From: Paragonimus westermani
Lineage: Eukaryota > Platyhelminthes > Trematoda > Plagiorchiida > Troglotrematidae
Length of the DNA stretch: 64,000 bases
Assembly: GCA_008508345.1 (NCBI GenBank)
Contig: QNGE01000285.1
Coordinates: 24,111 to 88,110, forward strand
Reading direction: 5' to 3'
Below, piece by piece: positions 28,601-40,740 of this stretch. The position numbers and the translations under genes are program-made. The notes beneath the pieces are model-generated. The model was not told the origin of the DNA. It did no database searches and saw only the letters and a list, made by a program, of their open reading frames with translations. Each line of letters opens with the position of its first letter. The stretch's first letter is position 1.

Positions 28601-28898
28601 GGCTTTTGAAATGATTGGCTGGTGTTACACAATTCAACAATAAGAAGAGCGTTTGTCTGGTTTGAGTTATGAGACTTAGTTACATAACACTGATCACGTG
28701 AGTTGTGCGAAGTTTGCTGAAGAAAAGTCACATCTGTGCACGCATTTTATCCTCGGTTTGTCTGCTCAACCATGTAAGTTTCAATGTTTTGACTGGCCGT
28801 CTTTAGGTGCACAGTGGTGGCGGGTGTAGACAAACTACAATGGCCTCTGCAATTGGTGGTATACGGCGTTTGACCTGACTGGATTGTATCCCACGTAT
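25601..28898. other. No gene recognised, one weak exon-like frame
   Basis: AT-rich. A minus-strand frame from about 27105 to 26854 reads HLFTFLMEYKNGQYAGREHN and FGRANFTIRFLLQ, with a GT just after LLQ; it looks protein-like but I cannot place it. A minus-strand frame at 28342-28731 (129 codons, with QEDKMLPTCKLPILGML) is also unassigned and may be a transposon relic near the Penelope-like element. The rest shows nothing. Confidence 0.35.
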
Positions 28899-29519
28899 TC
28901 AATAGATTGGCTTGAACGGATCCGGTTGATTTATCAGGTGGTTTGACTCGACCAAATACGCAGCAACTGCAGATGAACAGAACCTTATCGATCCTCGCGT
29001 TAGCCACACCGGTTGATGTTCCCGAACGCGTTGAGATAATGGCCGTGTTGTGCGGTCTATGTAGCTTGTTTCACAGAAACAAAAGAAATGGTGAACACAA
29101 AGAGAGGCGGCATGAACAGGCAATATATCTGTCAACTGAGAGCGCAACACTGATTTGGAGGTAAACTGAACGCGTAGTTGAGCTGCGATGTGTTTTTTTA
29201 TCAATTGCGATATGAAGCATCTTAGTTACGCTTTCAGCAACGCCATCATCCTAGAAGGACAAGGAAATATAAATGCTCTTTTTGTTTATAGTTGGTCTAA
29301 CTTAGTGCCCATTAATATATTTTTGTGAGTGAACTGCTCCGGATAGCCATTTTCAACAAGTGTATCAAATATAAACGGTCTCTTCGCCCCCATGAGGCTG
29401 CTCGAGTATATTTTCCTAACCCTGTCTATCGGACGTCGGATTACATTCGTGTTTTGTCCTAGTGGTACAAAGCTATCGAAGTTTGTATGCTGGCTTGTCC
29501 AAGGTGTTTTACGATACAC
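28899..29519 (-). mobile_element. Penelope-like element 3' part with GIY-YIG endonuclease region
   Basis: 29519-29286 reads YRKTPWTSQHTNFDSFVPLG, IDRVRKIYSSSL and FDTLVENGYPEQFTHKN, the linker typical of Penelope-like elements. After a break, 29140-28899 reads SYIDRTTRPLSQRVREHQPV, then WLTRGSIR and SSAVAAYLVESNH, the GIY-YIG nuclease region with its Arg (SQR) and the EH pair. The YIG motif is YID here. The two parts are in different frames with stops between, and the RT domain expected upstream (above 29520) was not recognised, so the copy is truncated and dead. Confidence 0.78.
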
Positions 29520-32500
29520 CCAAATCTATGGGTTTATGAACACTTGAGGGATGGGCCTGAAAGGTGACCGGTTTGTTAACGAAACAACGATACCATAGGA
29601 CAGAATCGTTGAAAGCGGTCCAGCTTGCTCAAGGCTGGATCAGGTTGCATGCTCCTGCCGTGCTCTCAGGTTTAAAGGATGTCCAACATAAATACGTATA
29701 TACCTCGAGAAATGGTTGCGGATGACAACTGTTTGCTCCTGACTAGGCCCAATAATTAATCGAAGGAATTCACCTAATGGGTTCATAAGGTCTGTTCCTT
29801 CATTCATTGTTTTAGATATTCTCTATTCTTAAGACAACTCTAAACTTCGAAGTGTTGGAGCCAAAGATATTTATCATCCTCACAACATCTAATACCTGCC
29901 CCCTCTAGACGCTTGACTAATGCAAATCAAACTACCCTAGACACAGAACTATCAACTTCTTATGCATTTCACCTCCGCTCACGCCCATAACCAGGCAGAA
30001 TTATCGCGGCAAATTTTCATTGTTTGTTAACGACTAAGCTCATTAGCTCCAATAATTTTTCAGTAAGAGCGAATACGTTTATTCGCATAGTTCCCGCTAC
30101 ATTCCGGATGGGTCAGCTGTCTTATGTTTCGTGGATGGTAGAAAAGAATCACTGCACTTGGTATGGGAGTATTCATGCTGAATTATTCCCTCAACAGACT
30201 ACTCAGTCTGAAATAATCTGGTTACTGTGCTAGAAAAAAAAACAACGATGCAATTTCGTGTAGTAGGTCTAGTCAGCTTAGAAACTGTTATTGAAAAACT
30301 GACCTGGTCAACAGCACATGCCAGAAACCGCTACTGGCTCTGCTCCCTAATTTACCGTTCTGGCGGTTAGTTTGGTCACAGTAATGTAATTGCAAAAATG
30401 GGTTTTCCTCACCTAGTTGTGTACTGTTAGCTCACCCATCCATGCTATCAGCACGACAATTCGGGATTTTATTGAAAACAATCCACCAAATGAAAACTAC
30501 GGTATCCCATGATCGTTCATGCTCATTCTTAATCACAAGGAGTTTGGTAGTTCACCGTGTCCGTGAATAATTGTGGGCGTACAACACAATTAGTATGTTG
30601 AGGTGGCATGCCGTTCACAGTTTCAGAAAGACGTTCAAAAATTTTACGAAGTAAAAAACAAGATTGACTTCCCTTCTGTATTGAAGATATTACATTCGAA
30701 TGAAAAGGCGGTCACACAACCGTGACTGACATTTACCGTACTAGGGTATTTTGGAACATTCGTGAACATGTCTGCGATCTCATCCTTCATCGGAAACCCA
30801 CACACTGTGTAAGAAATACAATATTGTGAAAGCCAAGATGGAAAACTGTAACCCAATAATTGATTAATCAAGTGTCAGAAAACTTGAGGCAACAGTTGAC
30901 TGCGGAAATTAAAGCTGGCCAAACTGACATACCAGGATGTGATTATCATCGACAACCCCCGGATAAAGAGTTTACCAAACTAGCCGTTAAGGAGCGTCAA
31001 CATTGCCAATATCGTCAATAGTCTACGGAGTCCATTGAGTCTGAGATAAACAGCAAGATTTACACGCGAATAAGTTAGAATCTGTGACATAACCGCCAAA
31101 GATTCATAATCAGGTGCTTCCATAAATCCCCCCGATTCAGTGTGGATAACAGTTGACGTCCCTCAATAGTTTGATAGTCTGATTGGTTTAATCTACAGAT
31201 CTTTTATTCATAACATGACAAACATAGACTTGGACAAAACATTACGCGCAATACTAGATTTAACGGGTCACATATCTTACAAATGAGGGTACTTAAGTCT
31301 TCAGAAACACCTCTTCACAAACGGCTACGTAAACAGTGAAAGATTTTCCCTTACTGAGGAATTCTTGGAGGCAGCTTCGAAACCAGACTGTCGGAATACG
31401 TCAAGGGTAATATTAAGACTGAGTGGGTCATGAGCCGTACAACCATATTTATACCCACATTAACGCTTGGTCACAATACTAACAGGACATTAGAACTGGG
31501 TTATTGCGACGTAGTTAGACCTACCGCAAGGTAAACTTTGAGGAGCTAGGGACAACATAGCAGAATTGTATGACATAACTTTATCACCGAGTACGGACTG
31601 GATAATCACTGGTAAGCTGTCTTTGAGGAATGCTCTGATGCTGTCAAAAAATATGATCCACTTATTTGTCCAGGACCTAACAAAAAGGTGTTCCTAAATG
31701 CCGTAACAAACATCACATTACGACAAAACGCTTAGCGTGAAACCGATATCAACTTGTAAAGATTGGGTCCGTTATTTATAGAGTAGATCTAATTGTGCCT
31801 TCATCATTGGTTTCGTTATCAACAGCGTCTCACCCGAAACTGGGAGAGAATCCAAACCATTTGTACGGCGAAGTCGCAGTAAGCGCCATGAGTATGATGA
31901 ACGCTTATAGGTACATAAGGTTATGGGTTTTAAGGAACGAGGAAGATCAAACGCTTATTCCTTTTTGCCTGAGTCTTTCTGGGAGAATAAAACTGTCGGA
32001 CTTTTTGAAGACATGGAAAACAGTTGTAGGATCAGAAGACAGCAGGTAGCATGTAGTATGTCTCAACATACTGATACAACGGATAAACAAAATCAGACAG
32101 CAACGAAAAGTTGACCCTCGCCCGTATGGGCAGTCGGCAAAAGAAAGCATACATTCGCAGAGAGACACGTGTTTTTCTAGTTACTTATGGGACTGCGGTA
32201 AGTGGGTGCCGGATGATAGACTGGTATTTCATACATCGTTCTTGAGTCACCTGTGACCACAGAGTTAGGAAATGCGTTCCAAATTGTACGTACTTCAACC
32301 AACTAGAAGTGCTGTCTGCATAGTTACATCACGATTTGCCATTTATTGTTCATTTTTGATCACTAAGAGATAGTCTGTTGGTGGGTAACACGCTCATGTA
32401 CATACTTCTATAAATCAAGGTTATGCCTTTCTGTCACATGTTTGCACACAATTGACCAATGCCTTACTGGTACCTGTTCTTCTGAGTCAGATTACATCGT

Positions 32501-33029
32501 GACCTCACGGCTCTCTTTAGCTGCTTCAAACTGTTGTGAAATTTATAGTCACGGACCAGCAGACTGATAATATTCTTGCTTAACAGTACGTACATAACTG
32601 TACATGGCCTTATTCTTCAGATCAAACAGAAAGTTGATCAAATAAATCAACCCGAAAGTGATTGTGACAAATTAGAATTTGGACGTAGTTGCTGATGCAT
32701 TAATGTTCGGCTTTGATGTCATCGGTAGTTTAGAAGTCTTGAGCCATCAAATAAGTTAGAACCTCTACAGCACTTTCGAAGCGTTCCTAGTTAGTTGACC
32801 GTTGGCTAAAAGAACTTAACGGATTAAAAAATACCGAATTGAGACAAACCTAATTAATAATGTGATTTCGATACTTGTCGGTGGCGTTGGTAAGCTTCAG
32901 CGCGAACTGTTCGTGAATACCTATTTGGCCAGTCAGTATACTGGGACAACTGATGGATATCAAGTGACACAGTGGTTTGGGTGAGCAACTGAGCTCAAAT
33001 ACGAAATTTTTGGGTTCACAACCTGGATT
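29520..33029. other. No gene recognised
   Basis: AT-rich sequence. Frames at 30024-30233, 30644-30871 (minus), 31795-32114 and 31947-32168 (minus) have no known domain and no good splice context. The last part of the 31923-32114 frame (LFEDMENS) faintly resembles QARS exon 3, but the match is too short to mean anything. Confidence 0.4.
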
Positions 33030-33105
33030 CCTGGTTCAGCTGGCAGAGCACTTACCACGTCTGGGTACGCTGTGCCTGTCAGTGGTTCGAATTTGACGGA
33101 ATTTT
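33030..33105 (+). repeat. tRNA-derived, SINE-like segment
   Basis: GGTTCAGCTGGCAGAGCA (33033-33050) resembles the D-arm/A-box of a tRNA (TAGCTCAGTTGGTAGAGCA). About 35 nt later, GTGGTTCGAATTTG (33082-33095) resembles the T-arm/B-box (GGTTCGAATCC). The spacing suits an RNA polymerase III type 2 promoter. The segment does not read as an intact tRNA, because the acceptor stem and final base pairs do not match, so a SINE head or a tRNA pseudogene fits best. Confidence 0.45.
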
Positions 33106-36100
33106 AAATTTTTCCTGATTGGATCTGCTCTAAACTTATCGAATCTGCCCCACCACTTTAAAAATTCACAATCATAACCATCTTCGAGGGTGGGCAAGCA
33201 AGCTGCCAACCGATCGCTTTGCGTTTAGCGGTCTCTGAGGAACTGATGAGCTTGTTTGGCGACTTCGTCCAGGCAAAAGGGCAATTCATTGAGCTTATCA
33301 TGGTGTTGTGACAAAACTATGAAGAACTGTCAAGCGTCACAAATCTGATGATTGTGCGTTAGTCTGGATCAGGGTCACTGGCGTACGATTAACCACTAAC
33401 GTAATCTAAATAAAAGTTTTTAGAGTGTTCAGTTAAATTGATAACTATCACTTCATGCTATCTGTTGATGGGTTACCAAATAGCGATATTTTATAGTACT
33501 GTCCTACACTCACACCACGGAAACAGGTCTCCCTGGAGCAATTATTTTTCTTTCAAAAATTTGAACAAAACAGTTGGAAAACAGACAATCGTAGATGCAA
33601 GCATTTTGAATCGACTCAGTAGCAAATTTATAGCAAGGACCGTTTTTTTACGGTAAACGATTAGGGGGTGAAGTGTATAGTCAATCGGTGAATTAGGAAG
33701 AGCCACTAATTTCAGGGTAAGGTCAAAACAATTGTTCCTAAACTGACAGAGTTGAATTCGATCGATTAATTGAGACCGTCTAAGCAAACCGTAAGAACCC
33801 TGGATCAGGTTGATTCACCAGAATTCTGGATATACAAGATAACATGATCGGTGGTCAGGATTTGTTTAGCGACTGTGGACACTGGTTATTTGCTTGATTT
33901 ATCGACATTGCCTTTCTTCAGTAACATGGACTTCTGCACCCATTTAAGCGCATATTTTCTTACTATGGATATCAGATATCTGTTGGTTCTGCCTATGTAA
34001 CCTTCTTTGTAATTACGTACAAATTAATGGACACAATATGAGGTGGCGCCGACAGGCTGGTCTCTTTTGATTGAAGTCACAGGTAGCTTCTGGATCCATG
34101 CCATCGTACGAAATCCGGCTAAGTTAACTGCTAGTTTGATCGACTCTGTTAGTTTATACGTTGTTTTATGCAGCTTTACTTACCTTTAAAGAGTAGCTCT
34201 AGATAAAGCTTCCTTAGTTCTTATAGCGGCTACTGTCGTTTACTTATATTAAGTACTATTGAGCCCAGCTGTCAGGGTAATCTTGTCTGCGCAACCAAAA
34301 GGGTTTGATCAGAGTCGTAGGTACTCATCCTGGCTGACCTGTCGTATTACGCATCGGACTGGTGGGTAATTTGTTGAGAGGTTTCTGACTGGAATCTCTG
34401 TATGGTGAACCACACATGATCATCTCAACAGAGAATGTTATCGATCGCTTGGAAGTCCACTGGTGATGGGTATCGAAAAATGTACATCTAATTCACACCG
34501 TCAAATGCTACAAATGTTAAAAGGTGGGAGATATGGGGGTTTCCAAACGTCTTCGTGACTCTATTCAAACCGTGACCTTGTCAACTATATGATCTGTCCT
34601 ATATCAGACAAAGGCACTTCAACAAATACATCCGTTAATGCCTTCTGCCTGTCCATGTAGCCTCTAAGCTTTGCGATCAATTTTAGGCCGGGTGTGTTTT
34701 GTAAAAGCAGTGCTCCTGAAAACAGTTTAAAAATACTACACAGAAAACGTTGCCAAATATAACCAGCGGTTTTTTACGTTGCGCATGGGAATGAAGATGA
34801 TCTCTACATATCCGCTCCTGTCTCTCTCCTGCCTCAGAAATAAATTTTGTTAGACGATTGATGAATATGGGGAAAAAGTTGACGGAAGTCACTGAAGGCG
34901 CGTGTGAAAAAAACCACGGATGCGCGGGCCTATCATCAACCTATAGGGAAACATACACTAGCAGCATGGAGACAAATGTACCCATTTGATGAGCTGTGGG
35001 AAAGGTTTGAAATGAGGGCTAGGGGACTTTTAGTGGTGACTTTCTCACAAAAATGAGTTTTGCAAACTCAACCTTTGCGTGTCTTGGCCTTGGCCAGAAA
35101 GTTGGGCACCGGACCCCAATATTAGCGGATATTAACTACACAAGGATTTACATAGAAGTGGTCGCGTGCGCACTTCACGCTCGAGTTTCATAGAATGAAC
35201 CACCAGATGTTCACTGTCGTTTGGACCGAGGAGGCTTGTTAGCAGATTGCTTTTTGTGTGAGAACTTTGCAGGTGCAAATAGGATTTCCCATAAGGTATC
35301 TGTAAAGCAGTAAATATTAATAACATTTCCTCAGTCACTTTGTCCAAGTGTCTTTCTTGGAACCACAGACATTCTGGTGACTTGTATCCTCACCTTATAT
35401 AAACACCAGCAACAAATGATCGAACCCTTCATATTTACGTGGCCTTCTGATTGTTTTAAAGCAAGTGTAATGATGCATGTGACTTACAGTTGACGACAGA
35501 CCCGGTCACGTGATCATGGCCCCGAAGTGATAGGAGAGTTCTTGTGTCTCACCTCGAGACAATCGAACACATGTGAACATTATTTAGAAAACTAGTGAAG
35601 CTGAGTGTTTGCATATGATAATTCACTCCTGCGTGATGCAGAGTGAATCGCACTGAGGGTAACATGGTTGCTACACCAAAGCGTGATCGTAGAGCAAACT
35701 CTGACAGTAGTCAGGGTATACACTACTGCCGTGTTCTAAAAAGAGCCAAACTCGAGCCTAATTGAACGATTTATGAGAATGCGACAGCTACGATCGATTT
35801 TGTATGGGCCACAATGTCTGACAGTGTTATAAATGGTGGACAGATATTTTCACACAGAAGAATGAGAGGTCAATCGCTAGCGTGTTGCTGCCTCTTTTTT
35901 TAACCAGAAAGTTAAGATGTTTCATGTTCTCGAGTACACCGATGGAGAATTGGTCGTAAAGATTATCAGTGAAATGCAGCATACTAAGGTGAACTATTTT
36001 GACGCAGTGGGAGGATGTGCTGCTTCACTCGTAGGTACACACAACGATAAGTAAGGGAGCTAGTTGGACATACAAATGTATGAAGAAATATGATAAACTG

Positions 36101-36539
36101 TGAGATTACGTTAATTAGGTTGACAGTGGAAATTTTGGTCCAGTTTACTCTGGTCTACGTGACGATCTGTGAGAATTGTGAACACTCAAATCGTCAGTCA
36201 TTAACATGGATTTAAGCATTGGGCTTCACAGTGAGATTGTCCTAGCTAGAGCTCGCTGTTTATATAATAGCCTGGTAATTTGTAACCCAGTTTTAAAACA
36301 GTACCCAAAAGACCGCCTTTTGGTGGCTGAGGAATTTGTGTCTTTAATTGGAGGCGGATACCATAAAGGCTTGTAGTTCATTGAGAATTGGACCGCTGAT
36401 GGTGTGACTCTTCATAAGAATTCACATTGAGTCCACCTGATGCACTTAGGGCCACAGATTTGAACCTTATGGTTAAGAGCTCTATCGGTTTTAGCTCAGG
36501 GCAAAGGTATGTATAATATTTCCTATTTGAAGAAGTACA
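33106..36539. other. No gene recognised
   Basis: AT-rich with short frames only. It contains copy 2 of dispersed repeat C (35776-35802). Confidence 0.4.
35776..35802. repeat. Dispersed repeat C, copy 2
   Basis: Matches 11985-12010 with about three differences (GAATGCGA-AGCT-CGATC-ATTTTG). This copy lies far from QARS, so the repeat is dispersed rather than gene-linked. Confidence 0.45.
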
Positions 36540-36835
36540 TTGCATTTGACTTTGTGGGGCCATCTCAATAAAATCGCCACTAGCTTCTCTCTAGGAGATT
36601 CGATGTCACCCATGTTTTTTGTCATGATTACAGAAGTTGCAGACAGACTCAGTATTCCGAATCAACGAATTAAAAACACGCACATCAGTATGTGGTTTGG
36701 AAATTTATGTATTATCAGATGTTGAAGCTTTTATGACAGTATATACTGCAGCCTATCGTCGACACAATGCGCCTAAATTGATTGGATTTAGTTCAATCTG
36801 AAGAGATAAGTTGGAAATATTACTACGGAAGAATT
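36540..36835 (+). mobile_element. Possible LINE RT trace
   Basis: The frame at 36540-36725 reads SLGDSMSPMFFVMITEVADR, then ISMWFGNLCI. This resembles the RQGDSLSPMLF and LWFADDL blocks of some non-LTR reverse transcriptases, with the FADD box altered to FGN. A +2 frame then continues SDVEAFMTVYTAAY without a stop to about 36811. The match is short and weak. Confidence 0.3.
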
Positions 36836-39110
36836 AGTGACAGGAACAATAGTCATATTCTCAAACTGTGTTTTATCAGTCACTTTACAATACGGCTTCG
36901 AGAGCTCAGATGTAACAGAACCGAATCCGCTCGCCCACTATTTCCGACAGCTGCCTATGGAATTCATCAAATGCGTGAGTTTCTGGCTTTTAGCTGAACT
37001 TTTTGTTCAATTGATACAACACAGGCGCCTGCAGCTCTCACCGCAAGATCTAATCAACTTCACATTGACTAGATGAAATTTTATAACTTCCTGTGATACA
37101 ATATCCTCCGCAAGCTTATTAATACAGTGACTTGTTAAGTGCATAGTTTATTTGGACATTCGTTTACTCATTTATCCGGAAGTCTACCAGTCAAAGCCCT
37201 GAATGGTCAACGTAAAAAAGAGCAATGTATACACACACAACCTTACATGAAAAAAGTTTAGTCACAGCGCATTCCATCTGCAATTTCAATCATTTTTGCA
37301 GCAAAAAAAATAAAATCTGTCACATCACGCAAAACACCAATCACTTGAATGGACATGAAGTATCTTCGGTCAAGACAGTGAACTAATAATCATCCGCCTA
37401 AGAACAATCAGAAAGTCAGTGTCTCGAAAAACGCAATCAAGCATGCTAATGAAGAACAGCCGAATTTGAAACAGTTCGAAAAAATGATTCTTCGGATCCT
37501 CGTTTTTCAGCCAAAATTTAAACATCAGAAGATTAATCAGTCGCACACGGTTATTTATAGTCATCAATAACGAAAAACGGTAACTTTTTCTGATATGCCT
37601 AAAACCAGCCGGGAAGTCGTAAGTTGAAAACAATCCACAGATATCTGGCAGTGATGTTTATCAGCAGCGTTATGCTTCCTATAGAGAATCTTCTAATGGC
37701 GAGAAAATAAGCTGGGCGATTTACCGGTAATCAGAAGTTTCGGATACTTTCGAAAATAAAAGTGCGGTCAAGTGTGAGTGCTGTTCAACGTGAATTTAGA
37801 CAAATGTTTGGTAACATACAGGGATGTTTATTATAGAGGTCATCGAAGGCACGGAAGCCTAAGAGAGTGTAACTGTAGTCAACGGTTACCAACTTCCTCG
37901 AGTCCATGCGAGCCGATTTTGCATCGGTCTAGTTGGCTAACGTCGGTGGCTATGCGAACTGCTCAGACAAAGGGGCAAGTTACGACCAAAAACAACTGAT
38001 CACAATTAGCCTTGATCATTGACTGCGGTGACTCTGTTTGTCTTCAACTTACCGTTCTACTAGGATTGACAAGTGCAGCACTCTGTAAAACATTACTTCC
38101 GTAATACTGACGGATGAATACTGTATTGATACTATCGGAACACTGTGATGTTATACGTTTTACTTGCTTCAGTCGATCCCAAATCTGTAACTTTTTAGCC
38201 TGATCAGAAATTGCACTCCAACAAAGAATATTTTTACCGACGGCTCACTGGATGTTCTAGTTAGCCATCTTCTGATAATGCGATTACGGAAGTGGAAAAG
38301 TTATTCAACCAGCATTATATCAGTTAGTTTTTATCGGACTCGTAACATTTTATATGAAATACCAGATAAGTGATTTTATGCAAGCAGTTAGTAGAATTTG
38401 ATGACCATACTGCATTACTCCGTACGCTTTTGCCTTACCAGCGCACATCTTAATTTCTGTTCTGAAATCGGAATCTGAACCAAAATTGTATCATGGGGAT
38501 GCTGTCAAATGTTTTGTTTTAGACCCGTAGGCCTATCGTGTAACCAACGTAGTTGCAATAGTGGTAGTTCAACCCGAGTGCTGTTCATTTGATGGATGGA
38601 AACGGAGTGCCCACTGGATCATTGAATGACGTACCTGTCTCTGCACCATTACGAACGCCGCTAGCCACGATCTCAGATGGGCTTGCCTTCTCAACGTACT
38701 GCCATCACACGACGTAGATGAAATTGATGATAACGAATTATTCCCTGTTTGAAAACAGATGTTCACCAAAATGCGCTAGCAGAAAAGACACGGAAAGTCC
38801 GAAATACACGATTTGTTTATTGGTATGATAGGCGCCATGGTAGACAACCATCTGCTAGCAACAAAACTTGGTCTTCAAGCGGAAGCTACTATGCCAAGTA
38901 ATCAACTCCTTTGTGTGCACACTTGTGCTCTGTATTTAGTTCGACCGTTTTGTTCAGCCCCATTATGTAAACACCAAAAATAGATCAGTGCAGAGAGAAG
39001 ACATGTTGCGATATGTCAACGTTTCGTTTACTCTCACTATTCTCGAACATAAAACATGTGGGCTATATATGACAGGCAAATCTACAGACAGGGGACGGAC
39101 ACGCCTACAG
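36836..39110. other. No gene recognised
   Basis: Frames at 36837-37076, 37370-37633 (minus), 37778-37999 and 38988-39221 have no family I know. AT-rich throughout. Confidence 0.4.
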
Positions 39111-40740
39111 TCATACTACGCAATATGTCGTCAACACGACGGCAACCGTAGGGGTTTCCTCAACCACTTTTGTGCATACACCACCGTCTGGTATGCTATG
39201 ATCAACAAAGCTTCGCTTTGAGATGTAATTGCGTAATAATATTTTGAGTGAGCTAAGTTGGTCAATTTGGTGACCTGTTGTGTGGTGTCTGGCCATTCCT
39301 GAGATTGTCTTGAGTTGCTTTAACCAGTTCGGAACGTGTTCCGCTGCTCGCTGAGATAGTTGCAGATCTGTTCTGTCCATGTAAACGCTCCTGCAACTGT
39401 GAGTGAATTTGTAGACAACGTGAGAGTTAGAATAGTCAGACAGATTGCGTTCCCGAATGTGTAGGATTGACCTTTGGTGGTTTGAAGCAACCGTAATTGA
39501 GCAGCTGTGATGGAAATCTCGATTCACCGATTATCCAAACCCCGATACGACAGAAGATCTGACAGACGGCCAATCCAAATATCGCGTTAATGATGCAACA
39601 TCAGGATTGGACGAACGGTCTCAGTGTTGTGCCTTCCGTTATTCGTCAATTCATCTGCTTCGTATTCCACCAATTAACATACAGTTTATGGTGTTGCATG
39701 TGCTAATGAGATCAGCCAATGACAGGCTGTGATTTCTCTAATACTGTTGTACATCAATAAATTCGGTGTCTCAATCCATGAATAACAATTGCTTACTGCT
39801 GTCAGTACCAGGTCTTCGCCTTATTACTTGCGTGGGAGGTTTCAATTCAAGTACGATTTCTAGAGCTATTCGAAGTCCCTAATTCTGAGCATCACAGCAG
39901 CCCCATAAGTACGCGGTAGGTCAAACTTTAATTTGTGTCCAACAACGTTTGTCAACTAATCCCCATTGAATTGCAGAAATACAAATAGATCTTTCTTTCG
40001 AACAGTTTGAACTGGCTCATCGCACTTGTTCCTCATGGTGTGAATGTCTGTGAAATTCTCAGGATACCCATTTGCTAGTAACGTTCTTCTTAGCATCTTC
40101 TGCTACATCTTCAGCTTATCAGGAGTGCATATACACCTAGCCCTATGAAACAAGGTCTTAACTAAACTACGCAGGCATGCTATGGGGGCTAAGCTGGGGA
40201 ACTGGAGATATTGTCTGTCCCATGTTGCCTCACGATGGATCGCTCACTGTAATGTCTCGTCCTCACGCCCCGTCATGAGTACATCTGACAAAGTTGAACT
40301 GCCGTTTGGTTCCCTTTTGTGAGACAAAGATAGGTTTAGGTAAATGGAGTTGAGAAGGGTAAAAACGAATCAGAATGATCAGTATCCGTAAAAATCAAAA
40401 TATCGTCTACATACCGTTATCATTTTCAGCATCATTAATATTGGGCCTAACTGACTACCCACAGACAATCCTATTTACCTGTAAAACAGTCCTTTAAAAT
40501 CAAGTCAGATGTTTTCGGAACTCGGTAGGGTAAGATCCTTCAAATATTCAAGTGGAATAACTGTATCACCATTTTGGCTAAGAATAAAATCACATAAAAC
40601 TCCACTGTCCCACGAAGAGGAACGTTCGTAAAATGGAAAACAATGTCAATCGAATACATTGCTTGAAAACTCACTGTCAGGCGCTTTGATTCCTCCGTCA
40701 GTTCTACTATTTTCGAGTGACGCACTCAATCTGGCCGATT
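39111..40740 (-). mobile_element. Penelope-like retroelement, RT through GIY-YIG (most complete copy)
   Basis: In minus-strand order: VIFHFTNVPLRGTVEFYV-like RT text (IVFHFTNVPLRGTVEF at about 40655-40605), then the YR-x-IG-x-VGSQLGPIL block (about 40470-40430, equivalent to YRQ-DG-AMGSPLGP), then traces of the catalytic YVDD segment read in another frame (about 40415). Next come ATWDRQYLQFPSLAPIA with SLVKTLFHRARCICTPDKLK (about 40225-40085) and ANGYPENFTDIHT (about 40080-40042). Finally the frame 39527-39111 carries SHVVYKFTHSCRSVYMDRTD, LQLSQRAAEHVPNWL and TGHQID, the GIY-YIG region with YMD in place of YIG. Many stops and shifts interrupt the frames. The layout RT, linker, GIY-YIG is the established one for canonical Penelope-like elements. 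Confidence 0.82.

Noticed and set aside
31923..32114. Apparent echo of QARS exon 3 (LFEDMENS versus LFEDMKNGK)
   Set aside because: Only about eight residues match, and the surrounding bases do not align. Probably chance.
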